NCBI GenBank assembly: GCA_036927565.1
Contig: JAYESD010000007.1
Location: forward strand, 4,113,644-4,177,643
Direction of reading: 5' to 3'
Length of the DNA: 64,000 nt
Origin: Tuctoria greenei
Taxonomy: Eukaryota; Streptophyta; Magnoliopsida; Poales; Poaceae
Each line of letters starts with the position of its first letter. Position 1 is the stretch's first letter. The position numbers were made by a program, and so were the translations under genes. This document shows, in pieces, positions 11,521 to 21,267 of this stretch. Below the pieces are notes generated by a model, which made no database searches, was not told the origin of the DNA, and saw only the letters and a program-made list of their open reading frames with translations.

Positions 11521-12656
11521 GCTCAGAAAATGAAAAGGTAACACGAGAGACTAGCAATTGATATACAGGCGAGATTCAGGCATGTATTCGTAAATTATGT
11601 GCGTGGTGAGTGAACAGTAACAAGTAAATCTATCAAATTAATTACGAGTGAGGTGAACCAACGTTTTACCGCACGGGTCTCAGGGTGCAAACTGCAAAGG
11701 ACCCGGCAAATTGGGTTGCACGGTAAATGAGAAGACCTCAAAATACAACCATGAAAAAGAAAAAAAGACTGGTTGCAGAGCAATGTAAATGATACTCGAA
11801 TTCAAGGCACAAGACGAAATAAGACAGCAACCCCCCCCCCCCCCCCCCCCTGAAACGAGGGGACAGCGTAAACCTAAACACTAGAGTAAATCGAAAACCT
11901 AGGCAAGGCGAAAAAATCCGCGTCGCATTCGTGAGGAGCATACTGCAAAATATCGCTAACCAGAGAGCTGGCTAATGTTGCAGCAAAGAAAATAGAGGAT
12001 TTCCGCCGTGGAAGAGACCCGAGGAATCCCTCGACATGAAGTAGAAAGGCTAGGGTTCCTTACCGCCTGATGAAGGAACCGGCACCGGCTCGGAAAATGA
12101 AAAGGTAACACAAGATACTAGGATTAGATACGGGCGAGATTAAGGAATGTATCTGTCAAGTATGTGTTGGGTGAATAATAACCAGTAAATCCACCGAATT
12201 ATTGACGAGAGAGGTGAAAACGAACAGTCTACCGCATGAGCCCAGGGTGCAAAGGACCACGGTAAACGAGGAGACCATAAAATCCAACCATGAAAAAAGG
12301 ACTGGTCTTGCGATGCAGTGTACAGGACACGCGAATTCCAGGCGCTAGAGCACAGCAGATCACCCGTGTCATCAGCGGCACAAATCCAACCACGAAGACC
12401 GCAACCTCAGCCCCCAATTTTCAGAAACGAGGGTATGGCGTAAACCCTAGAGTAAATCTCGGAAACCTAGGCGAGGGGGAAAAAAAAGGCCGCCAAAAGC
12501 GTGCATCTGCGAGGAGCTAATTGCGAGTATCGCGAATCGGAGAGCTGGCTAATCTCGCGTCGAAGAAACTAGAGGATTTCCGCCGTGGGAAAGACCCGAG
12601 GAATCCCTCGACGCGAAGTGAAAAGGCTAGGGTTCCTTACCGCCTGACGAAGGAAA
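11521..12656. repeat. Diverged ~568-bp tandem duplication in the CCCH 5' region
   Basis: Copy 1 (11,521-12,088) and copy 2 (12,089-~12,656) run in parallel. Both open with CTC(A/G)GAAAATGAAAAGG and pass through matching blocks (ATGAAAAA, CGCGAATTC or CTCGAATTC, AGAGCTGGCTAAT). Both close with GGATTTCCGCCGTGG, then GGCTAGGGTTCCTTACCGCC and TGAAGGAA or CGAAGGAA. The unit spans the donor site of the first untranslated exon, so two donor-like sites (12,640 and 12,063, both GCG/GTAAGG on the minus strand) now exist. Visible divergence is substantial, so the duplication is not recent. Confidence 0.8.
11831..11850. repeat. C20 homopolymer (G20 on the gene strand)
   Basis: Twenty consecutive C lie in copy 1 of the tandem duplication. 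The matching place in copy 2 has only five. On the transcribed minus-strand sense this is a G20 run inside an intron. Confidence 0.85.
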
Positions 12657-12790
12657 CGACCGGCCTGATCTCCAACCCGCGGCACCCACGCACGTCCAGC
12701 GGCGAGACGAGGACGCCGGGGCTCGGGGAAGGTAGAGTGATTCCTCGGCGGCGGGCAAGTCGGCTGGGATCGATTCGTTAGGGTAGGGGT
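12641..12790 (-). promoter_or_regulatory. First untranslated exon and promoter-proximal region of the CCCH gene
   Basis: The minus strand from about 12,785 to 12,641 is GC-rich, contains no conserved frame, and ends at a good donor (CAGGCG/GTAAGG). This fits a non-coding first exon. Sequence upstream (12,791-12,870) has pyrimidine/purine tracts and no obvious TATA box. The transcription start is not determined. Confidence 0.45.
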
Positions 12791-13397
12791 GCAGCCTGCA
12801 GGGGAGAGAGAACGGCGGGCGGTACTATTCCTTTTTTATTTTCCTTTCCTTTTTTTTTCTCAACGGATTATTTGGTTGAGGGCACGTGCACGATCCGACG
12901 GCTGGGAAGCGTGCGTTAAGAGTCGTGCAGCACTTGGATGCCCTGTAGGGCAACCGGACCGTGCTACTGTTCTTCTATAAGCATATTCTGTCTGTGTTTT
13001 GGCTCCGGCTTTATGAATTACTGTAGTTGAATTCTTGTCTTCTTAACATTACAAATTGAAATTCCAGTAGTGACAAATATTTACCAGAATTGGATCTCGT
13101 GTGTACCGACCAAAAATGGCACTGTACGTATTAATGTCATGAAGAAATCAGGCTCAGCCGTATATTTACATGAAACGAATCCAAAGAACCAGCGTCTAGG
13201 TACTAATCAACGAACCAAAGAACTAAAGATCAATAGCTTGGACAAGTTCATCAGCTTTTTAAGGCTGATGAATTAACTAGTAATTCGATGGACTAAGTTC
13301 ATCAGCTTTTTAAGGCTGGTGAAGAAGAAACTAATTAACTCGGCGAATCTGCTTGCGTGAATGAAGCGGGACGACACCCTGCAGGTGGGCGCAGACA
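12791..13397. other. Intergenic region with a duplicated hairpin
   Basis: No gene is supported. At 13,247-13,272 and 13,298-13,323 the arms TTCATCAGC and GCTGATGAA (second copy GCTGGTGAA) flank the loop TTTTTAAG, giving two near-identical stem-loops 51 nt apart. They lie just beyond the 3' end of the MADS-like gene and could be a transposon footprint or part of its 3' processing region. Confidence 0.5.
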
Positions 13398-13961
13398 TCA
13401 ATGCTCGTCAAGCTTGGCGATCTTGCGGCGGCCGGGGACCGTCCCCGGCGCTCCAGGGTACCTCTTCATGCTCGCCCTGGCCCTGACGCCTTCATTGGCA
13501 CGGGCGGTGGAGGCGGCGGCGGCGGCCGCCCACTTCTCCTTCTGCTGCTGCCTCTGCTGCAGCTTGCGGACGACGGCGGCCCGGAGCGCCTGCAGCCGCG
13601 CCACGTGCTCCTCCAGCTCCGCCGCGCTCGTCATCGCCGACACGTCCCGCGCCACCAGGTTCCGCATAGCCTCCTGCTCCGCCGCAAGCGGATGGTCGCC
13701 GCGGAAGTGGTGCATGATGGCCCGGGGCCCCCGCGGAGACAGCAGCAGGCCCGGCGCCTCCGGGCGGAACACGATGGCCTTCACTTCGACGCCGCACTCG
13801 TGCGCCATGCCGCGGGCCTCCGCCACGAACTCGCCGTATAACGCGCGGAACGACGGCCGCTGCTGCTGGCTACCGAAGGCGGCCGGCTGCTGCTGGCTAC
13901 CGGAGGCGGCCGCGGGCTGCTGGTGCTGCTGGCTAGCGGAGGCGGCGGGCGGCTGCTGCAT
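13398..13961 (-). CDS. Small protein resembling a truncated type I MADS domain
   Basis: This is a GC-rich single-exon frame of 187 residues from ATG 13961; the same frame upstream reaches a stop without another ATG. Residues 1-34 are a Gln/Ala/Ser repeat. Residues ~36-85 (EFVAEARGMAHECGVEVKAI, then VFRPEAPG) align by eye with the second half of a type I MADS domain, where family members have a KKASELS block, a cysteine-containing LCG(A/V)EV and a VFSP block. The preceding basic DNA-contacting helix is missing. A helical, Gln-rich C-terminus follows, ending in a basic patch. If correct, it could dimerise with MADS partners but not bind DNA by itself (inference). An unrelated repetitive protein is the alternative. 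Confidence 0.5.
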   Translation of the reverse strand: MQQPPAASASQQHQQPAAASGSQQQPAAFGSQQQRPSFRALYGEFVAEARGMAHECGVEVKAIVFRPEAPGLLLSPRGPRAIMHHFRGDHPLAAEQEAMRNLVARDVSAMTSAAELEEHVARLQALRAAVVRKLQQRQQQKEKWAAAAAASTARANEGVRARASMKRYPGAPGTVPGRRKIAKLDEH

Positions 13962-14060
13962 CTCGGCGGCTCTCGCGACGTCGATGATGATGATCCCTTG
14001 ATTAGTGGCAGAGGCAACAAGCCCTAATTGCGAATTAGCGATTGATTAGGCCTACGCCGA

Positions 14061-14070
14061 CTTATATAGC
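14061..14070 (-). promoter_or_regulatory. TATA box for the MADS-like gene
   Basis: The minus strand reads GCTATATAAG about 100 nt upstream of the ATG at 13961, a normal spacing for a TATA box with a ~70-nt leader. Confidence 0.5.
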
Positions 14071-14174
14071 GCGAGGCCTCCGTAAACCTGATTAGGCCCA
14101 AGGAATTACTAATTCATCTTCCGAGTCGGTGTCCATGACGCGCCAACGTTCGTGCGCGCGGGCCGTGACGTGCT

Positions 14175-14183
14175 CTATATAAG
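14175..14183 (+). promoter_or_regulatory. Plus-strand TATA-like element, divergent
   Basis: CTATATAAG occurs on the plus strand 105-120 nt from the minus-strand TATA box, with a GCACGTGC G-box-like palindrome just downstream (14,192-14,199). No convincing plus-strand gene follows. Confidence 0.3.
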
Positions 14184-14199
14184 TATTACCGCACGTGCT

Positions 14200-14821
14200 T
14201 CAAAACATGATCACAGCTTAAGAGAAATCCAAGAGCTTCAGGTTCTTGGTTTAATCAGATTAATCCACCATGCATTTAATCTGACGGGATCTAAACAATC
14301 TGATGGGCGTGCGTCACTCCGATCTGCAACTAAGTAAGTTAGGCATGCAATTGAAATACAGGCAGAAAAACGACGAAGTTGGGGGACTGCATCTTCGGAA
14401 ACAACTCGAAGCTAATATTGGTTTGGTTTCTTGCATCTCTATAACTGAAAACATACTCTTCGCTCACACATGAACAAAACAAAAGTGAAAACAGATTTGT
14501 TTTCTTTAAATAACCAGCACGGTCCGGACACCATGGACTATTTTCTTAAAAAGAAGGTGGAGACACACGCGTTGAGCAGTGTTCGAATGCGGGTGTACGC
14601 GGACGGACCCATCCGCCCTGACCAGGCCCAGCAGACCCAGCTCGTTCCCAAAGTGAACACAGATTACCTCTCCTAATAAAACCTTATTGGATCAAACCCA
14701 GTGGTACTCAACCAAACCTTCATCGTAGCAGCAGCTCAAGCATACTTGCAACTGCCAAGACCTGCATAATAAACAAGAAGGAGGACCCATAAGTCAACTC
14801 CCAACAGTAAGCAAATTAACA
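14200..14821. other. Intergenic sequence
   Basis: No frame with a recognisable domain, no repeat boundary and no RNA gene were seen. The last ~130 bases are probably the 3'UTR of the X8-domain gene. Confidence 0.35.
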
Positions 14822-15318
14822 TCATTCCATAACAAGACGCTCGTCGTCCCTGCTTTCGTTCTGCTTACTGGGGTCTGTGACGGTGATGAGGCCGGTGCCG
14901 TTGAAGAAGCAGTTCCAGGAGTTCCTCCCCATGGCCTGGTAGTAGGCGTTCATCGCCACCGACGCGCGAGGCACCACACTACTGTCTGAATCTGATGAAT
15001 GCGTGCAACCCTGGATGGCGCTGTTGCAGTCGACGTCGCTCTCGGAGCAGACGAACTCCATGTTGGCGTTCAGCGCGGCGTCGTCCGCGGAAGGCTTGGC
15101 GACGCACCACGTCTTAGTATGGCGCGAGGTCGGGGTTGCTGCTGCTGCTGCTGCTGAAATCGATGCAAGATGGGTGATTTTGAGCACAATTTCGATGGGA
15201 AATTGGAGAGAACCTTGAACAAAGTCTAGGCGTAATAAGAGAGAGATGTACCGTCAGTGTAAACGACGAGTAGTGTGAGAGCAAAGAATGCGAAGAATTT
15301 GGTGCTGAATGATGACAT
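14822..15318 (-). CDS. X8 (CBM43) domain secreted protein
   Basis: The exons are 15318..15252 and 15153..14822. The 98-nt GT-AG intron joins in phase after ACTGACG, and the acceptor is GATTTCAG. A shorter alternative acceptor would leave an intron of only ~35 nt and was not used. Residues 1-22 (MSSFSTKFFAFFALTLLVVY) form a signal peptide. An Ala run follows, then an X8 domain: WCVAKPSADDAAL, FVCSESDVDCNSAIQGC, NAYYQAMGRNSWNCFF, NGTGLITVTDPS. X8 modules bind beta-1,3-glucan, as in plasmodesmal callose-binding proteins, so a cell-wall location is expected. Five of the six usual cysteines are present. The last one near the C-terminus is missing, and the tail is a charged, non-GPI-like sequence. 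Confidence 0.75.
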
Positions 15319-15707
15319 ATCTTCTATCTTCTGAATCTGTATGTTCTTCTGATGCAACAACATAGAACTAACACAAAGACCCCTGGCCTGGCACAGGAAA
15401 TGGTCACCGTGTGGTGTGGTGTGGTTTCGGTTTGGCCCAAATTTATTGGAAGGAGAAGCAGCGGCGGCAGCGCAAAGGGCGTGTTCAGCAGAAACGGTTG
15501 CCGCTGTTACTGCTATAATTTGTTTCTCTGAAATCATGCGCTCATTCATGCAGATAATGATGGCTCTGCCGTTACCATACTCATACTACACTATTTCACC
15601 ATTGTTACCGTACCTAATACAGTATTTCACCATCAAACGTTGACTAGTTTAATGTGATGCCTGAATTTTAACGGAGAGGTTAGTGTAGTACCAGTGTTGT
15701 GTCACAC
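15319..15707. other. Upstream region of the X8 gene
   Basis: This is probably the promoter of the minus-strand X8 gene. GGTGTGGT-type repeats lie near 15,410-15,430. I saw no clear TATA box and no other gene. Confidence 0.35.
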
Positions 15708-16122
15708 CCCATTTTACATAACGTAAAACATAGCAAAACCTGTATGTATGTCAGGATCAGTTGATCATACATGCATGAGAAAATATGGTAAACAGTTCTA
15801 TATCAAATAAAATAACAATTAAATACCTTAAAACAATTATGAGCAGCAGCGGAAGGGGGAAACAAAACAGGACACGCCGCAGGCAAATCGACTGGCAGCA
15901 ACGTGACCTTCTAGACTCCATCTTTGCTTGATCATCTTTTACCTGAACAACATAACATGTACAAAAAGAAAAGGAAAGAAGCAAGGATGAGTACCTAATG
16001 TACTCTGCAAGTGTGGAAATTATGACATACGAGTTATTAAATGAGGAAAGGCTGACACGGATTAAGTCTCTATGCATCCTTAATTTCCTATGTTGACCTT
16101 AGCATCATATTTACTAGGTGAA

Positions 16123-16124
<2 letters not shown>

Positions 16125-16159
<35 letters not shown>
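16125..16159. repeat. (AT)n microsatellite
   Basis: Uninterrupted AT dinucleotides, about 17 units, followed by TAATAATATATAA. Confidence 0.85.
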
Positions 16160-16162
<3 letters not shown>

Positions 16163-16173
16163 ATATATAAACC

Positions 16174-16305
16174 GTCGGGTTATACTCACCCGACTCACCA
16201 CCGTCCAGGTACCCACCTGGATGCCAACTCAATGGGTTACCCCACCCGGAACCAAAATCATCGGGTTACCCACCCGACTACCAACGCACCGGGTTACACC
16301 ACCCG
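16174..16305. repeat. Cluster of small hairpins with matching arms
   Basis: Successive inverted repeats are GTCGGGT/ACCCGAC (16,174-16,194), CCAGGT/ACCTGG (16,205-16,220), TCGGGT/ACCCGA (16,261-16,277) and CGGGT/ACCCG (16,290-16,305). Arm sequences differ between hairpins but stay complementary within each one. Confidence 0.65.
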
Positions 16306-17427
16306 ACAACCAACCAAACCAACCAGTCTCATCTAATCGAGGTTGAGCTATCCAAGCGAGCTCATGACCGTGAGCACGACTATCTAGATAGATTTAATAC
16401 TTTGCAGAGTTTGTACCACTTTACCCACATGTTGTGATTTCATCCCGTGTCTCCAGGTGGACTAAGAACCTTCTTTATGCCGATGGTAGCTAGTCGCACT
16501 TCACACTTCCTAAGGTGTGTGGCCAGAAGGTCACAACATAGCCTTTACAAAAGGTCTCCTGACAAGTACGAACACTTTAAGGTTTCGCATATCGCGGCAT
16601 ATCTGGAGTACACCCTCCACCGGGGCAGCCCCCTCTTGAGCCTTGCGGATCCCAGAGCGGTAAATCCCCGAAACTCATTCCCCGCACCAACATTGCTCAT
16701 ACTCATTGAAAGATCTCCTAATTAATTGGCTAAGCCGTTCCATACCGTCATGTAGTGGTACGATAAGGTCTGGAATCGTAACGCCAAGAACCGGTCCTTA
16801 GAATCTACGCAGGCATCAAACAACAAACTCGAGTCTCGTGCGTACTGCATCTACCAAGTCAACCTGCTTGCTAGATTCCTATCTACTATATACATATCCA
16901 TAATCATCCCATAAGTGATAATAATAATAATAGCATTATATTCAGTTAACATTACCACTCACCTAATGACAGCAGGGCTAAGCGTAAACACAACAATAGG
17001 GTTGAAACGCAATCGAAAATTTTCTGTATCACCCGACCGTTTTCATCCCTACACACAACACTAGCAATTTCTCCGTTGTATTTTCTTTATTTTTGCTTGT
17101 TTGTGCATATGTACCCTCTTTGTGTTTATTTACAAATTAAGTACTCCCTCCGTAACGAAATATTTGACATCGGGAGAAATAATTTAATGCTCCAACGTTA
17201 AGCGTTTTGAGACGGGGATAGCATATAACAGTGTCAAACAAATTGAATCACCCCAATCTAAAATCTCCCTCATAAAGACATTAACCTATCTGAATTCACA
17301 TGAAATGAGTACTTGAAACTGTGGTATCAACCCACACCACTCAGCAGTCGACTTCATCTCAATCCAATCCTCTACAAATTTGACATTCTGTGCATGATCA
17401 AATTTGGGCTTAATTAGCCTTGTCATG

Positions 17428-18458
17428 TCATCCCGAGTACAGCCTCAGCCTCGACTGGATCACCTGCCGACATATCGGGCATCTGGTGAGGTTCTCCCCA
17501 CATTCCCTGCAACACTGATTTTTTTTTTTGCACAAAAGGAAAATAATTATGTTCCTGATTTCCATTGGTTGTACTTATCATGCACTGAAAACTCTGAATT
17601 TCTCCTCACCATATGTCCACAGCCAAATGCTACGTCCTTGGCATTGGTCAGGCAGATTGGGCACACCTGCATAAAGAGTTTGATGTGCAATAAGTGAGCC
17701 ACTGTGTTACCAGAAAAAAATTTGAAATTCAAATAACAGAACAAAATCTGAATATGTTTCCTTTTTTTTCATGGTACCTGATCCTCTCTTGGTGTCGCCG
17801 CGGCACTGACGTTGCTAGCTCCTCTCCTCAACGACGACGCCTGCCTCTGCGCAGCCGGCAGAGGCGGCGGCGCCGGCACGACTCTCTTCGCCTTCCCCGT
17901 CGATCGCCTGCATGCATTCATGTTCAGACAACCAGACAGGAAGAAGCTTCAGAGAACAGCCAGCCACGAGAAAATAAAAGAAGCCTTATTAGCAAGCATG
18001 GGATGAAAGCTCTGTATTTGTGTTCCTCTCGGCGCACTCTACTCTACACGACGATCGATGACTTACCCCAGGATGCCGAGTTCCACGGTGGCCTTGTACT
18101 GGATGGGGACCTCCATGAGGGCGGCCAGCGCGAACGCCGACTCCTTCTGTTGCGGCGTCGCGTTCCTCGACATGATCGAGGTGAAGTTCACAAACTGCAC
18201 GCAGCGAACATCACATCACGTCACATCACATTCACGCACAAGTAGGCATGCAGGCCAAGAGCAGGTTGCATGCACTGCGTGTCGGCCATTCTGGATTTCG
18301 TGCGTGGAGCTTGTGATGATGGTGAGTTCCTGGCTGGATGATGCATGCTCACCTGAAAGTTGTCGAAGTCCCGGGCGGGGAGCTTGTCGTCGAACTTCTG
18401 CATGTCCTCCCATGGACCGTCCTCGACCCCGACCAGCACGATGGACAGAGGATAGGAA
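17428..18458 (-). pseudogene. RGLG partial copy A (exons 7-11 only)
   Basis: Exons correspond one-to-one with exons 7-11 of the full gene: 18458..18353, 18194..18067, 17907..17778, 17666..17610 and 17514..17428, with identical exon lengths. Exons 1-6, which encode the N-terminus and most of the vWA domain, are missing. The splice acceptor before exon 7 is destroyed (AG changed to AA; T at 18,459), and the VGVGDG block reads VGVEDG as in copy B. The RING motif (CPIC through CPICRQ) is still open. The copy begins ~75 bases after a break where Copia gag is joined to RGLG intron 6 (near 18,540). Expression, if any, would have to come from the upstream LTR. Confidence 0.85.
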
Positions 18459-18539
18459 TTGAGGATCCAGATCAAATCAGATAACTTTCTCATTTGATGT
18501 TTTCATAGAATCAGCAGAAGCCTGCAGCCATTGCACGTA

Positions 18540-18717
18540 CGTGGGTTGCTTCCCATACTTCGGGGGCAATAGCCTCAAGGTAAGCGCACATGCGTGCTTT
18601 CCAATAGGCAAAGTTCTTGCCCTCGAAGATAGGAACCGAACCCCCAATCTTGACCATTTTAGCTCTCTAGCGGTGAAACTAGAATGATCCTATGAGCAAC
18701 CTTGCTCTGATACCAAT
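18540..18717 (-). mobile_element. Copia 5' gag fragment with primer-binding site
   Basis: On the minus strand, TGGTATCAGAGC (18,704-18,715, complementary to the initiator-Met tRNA 3' end) follows the LTR. An ATG at 18657 then opens a Gag-like frame (KIGGSVPIFEGKNFAYWKAR). After about 40 codons the frame ends abruptly where it is joined to RGLG intron 6, and it hits a stop 10-11 codons past the junction. Confidence 0.8.
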
Positions 18718-20122
18718 TGTAAGGACCGAATGCCCAAGAGGGGGGTGAATTGGGCTTTCTTCGAAAAATTCTAAGCAATGAAACTTAATTTCTAAAGCCC
18801 AATTCCCTACGCGACTATCTATGCATTCTAGTGGATAGAAACTTTGCGGAATATAAAATGCATAAAAGTAAGGGAGGGAGAAAGATGCAAACTCCCGAGG
18901 AGACAAGGATTTATCCCGTGGTTCGGCAAGATCGTTAAGATCTTCCTACATCCACATTGTGGCACCTACCAAAGGGTTTTGCCACACTCAAGTCACCGAG
19001 ACGAGGGGTCTTCACTATTCGTCTCCGTTCGCCTCCTTGGCAAGGTGGAGCTCAAGCCTTGTACAATTTCGACCTTCCAGGCTTCCACAACCGCCTTGGC
19101 AAGCTCCGGAAGTCTCTTCACGATTACAACACCAAGGGCACACCTCTGAGCCTCTCACACTATCCTAGAGAGTCCACTCACCCAGAATGGTGGCACACAA
19201 GCTCTCTCTCTAGCTAGTTCTAGCCTAAACCTTGGTGTAGAGATGATCGAAATGGTGTGGAAGTGATTGCTCTTGGCCTTGAACACTTGTGGATGTGTTG
19301 ATAGCTTCTGGTGATCAAGACTTGACTAAATGACAGGGTTAGGGGGTATTTATAGCCAGCCTCCCCGAAATAGCCGTTGGAAAAGTAGGCTGACAGAACT
19401 TTACTGTGAACACCGGATGATCTGATGTCTCCCCTTTAGTTATCATCGGTCTAATTACTTTGGCTGACGTCATTGTGTCAGATATGACCGTTGTTAGACC
19501 GATGTTGCTCCTGTCTTCTCATCGGATGATCCGGTGGCTCTTCCTCCAGAATTTGTTTAATCTTGATGCTTACTGGAGTGATTGACCGATGTGTGTAAGT
19601 CTGTACATCGGATGATCCGGTGCTACACTTGGTCCAATGGTATTGCAAACTGTACTGATGGACCGATGTCACTGAGCCTTTCACATCGGATGATCCGGTG
19701 AGTACATTGTTCTGAGGTCTTCTTCTTCAGTTGAACCAACTCGACCGATGTGTACATTTCTGAAATCATCGGTTGATGCAGTGAGTTGATTTTGTTTGCT
19801 TCGAGTTGTTTTGAGTGGATCTTTTGTATCTTGCTCAGATGACCTCTTAGACATTTGTTTCATATGCCTCTCCGATGATCTTCAAGCATTGTATGTTGTC
19901 AACTTATGGTTGAGTGACTTAGACATGAGAGCTTTCACTTCTTGTCTTTATCTCATTGATTTGATCTCAAAAGTTGATTGTATATGGGTCTCCAATGACA
20001 TATTCATTTCATTTTATTGAGTGATTATGGGGACATTGCATTCACAAATTCATTAGTAAAGTTCAATGGTTGTCATTAATCACCGAAACCGTACTTCATG
20101 GGGGGCCTAGATGCTTTCACCA
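18718..20122 (-). mobile_element. Copia LTR between RGLG copies A and B
   Basis: This is a 1,405-bp LTR on the minus strand, starting TGGTGAAAGC at 20,122 and ending CTTACA at 18,718, directly before the primer-binding site. It contains four copies of a motif close to CATCGGATGATCCGGTG (near 19,411, 19,521, 19,606 and 19,685), interleaved with GACCGATG. Its relation to the palindromic motifs of Sireviruses suggests a Sirevirus-type LTR. As a 5' LTR in the gene's orientation it could supply a promoter to copy A. Confidence 0.8.
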
Positions 20123-21267
20123 ACTCACAGGGTTACACCACCCGGCTACCAACCAAACCAACCAGTCCCATCTAATCGAGGTTGAGCTATCCAAGCAAGC
20201 TCATGACCGTGAGCACGGCTATCTAGATAGATTTAATACTCTGCAGAGTTTGTACCACTTTACCTACATATTGTGATTCCATCCCCTGTCTCCAGGTGGA
20301 CTAAGAACCTTCTTTATGCCAGTGGTAGCTAGTCACACTTCACACTTGCTAAGGTGTGTGGCCAGAAGGTCATAACAGAGCCTTTACAAAGGGTCTCCCG
20401 ACAAGTACGAGCACTCTAAGGTTTCGCATACCGCAACATATCTGGAGTACACCCTCCGACGGGGCGGCCCCCTCTTGAGCCTTGCAGATCCCAGAGCGGT
20501 AAATCCCCAAAACTCATTCCCCGCACCAACATTGCTCATACTCATTGAAAGATCTCCTAATTAATTGGCTAAGTCGTTCCATATCGTCATGTGGTGGTAC
20601 GATAAGGCCTGAAATCGCAACACCAAGAACCGGTCCTTAGAATCTAAACAGGCATCAAACAACAAACCCGAGTCTCGTGCGTACTGCACCCACCAAGTCA
20701 ACCTGCCTGCTAGATTTCTATCTACTATATACATATTCATAATCATCCCATAAGTGATAATAATAATAATAGCATTATATCCAGTTAACATTACCACCCA
20801 ACTAATGACAGCAGGGCTAAGCGTAAACACAACAATAGAGTTGAAACGCGATCGGAAATTTTCTGGATCACCCGACCGTTTTCATCCCTACACACAACAC
20901 TAGCAATTTCTCCGTTGTATTTTCTTTATTTTTGTTTGTTTGTGCATATGTACCCTTCTTTGTGTTTATTTACAAATTAAGTATTCTCTCCGTAACAAAA
21001 TATTTGACGTCGGGAGAAGTAATTTAATGCTCCCAACGTTAAGCATTTTGAGACGGGGATAGTATATAACAGTGTCAAACAAATAGAATCACCCCAAACT
21101 AAAATCTCCCTCATAAAGACATTAACCTATCTGAATTCACATGAAATGAGTACTTGAAACTGTGGTATCAACCCACACCACTCAGCAGTCGACTTCATCT
21201 CAATCCAATCCTCTACACATTTGACATTCTGTACATGATCAAATTTGGGCTAATTAGCCTTGTCATG
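20123..21267. repeat. Duplicated 3' flank of RGLG copy B (old LTR relic)
   Basis: This matches 16,283-17,427 at a constant offset of 3,840 bp, and also matches 36,817-37,964. It has no gene. In diagnostic positions (for example GTATTCTCTCCGTAACAAAA) it agrees with the flank of the full gene rather than with that of copy A. Confidence 0.8.

Larger units (their letters stand above)
15708..17300. mobile_element. Old LTR-retrotransposon LTR fragment 3' of RGLG copy A
   Basis: The stretch opens with TGTCACACCC, the terminal sequence of a common class of grass LTRs, and contains no coding capacity. It includes an (AT)n run (16,125-16,159) and a cluster of small hairpins. The part from ~16,283 on recurs at 20,123 and 36,817 as the 3' flank of the other RGLG copies. 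The opposite end of this LTR was not located, so the right limit is approximate. Confidence 0.45.

Noticed and set aside
12290..12980. Plus-strand basic frames near the CCCH promoter
   Set aside because: They cover the 5'UTR/intron duplication and show no conservation between the two duplicates.
13357..14001. Long plus-strand frame of 214 codons
   Set aside because: It is the complement of the GC-rich MADS-like gene; the minus-strand frame has the plausible domain, TATA box and codon usage.
18058..18462. Plus-strand frames of ~134 codons repeated at 21,898-22,302
   Set aside because: They are complements of RGLG exons and introns; the repeat is explained by the duplication.
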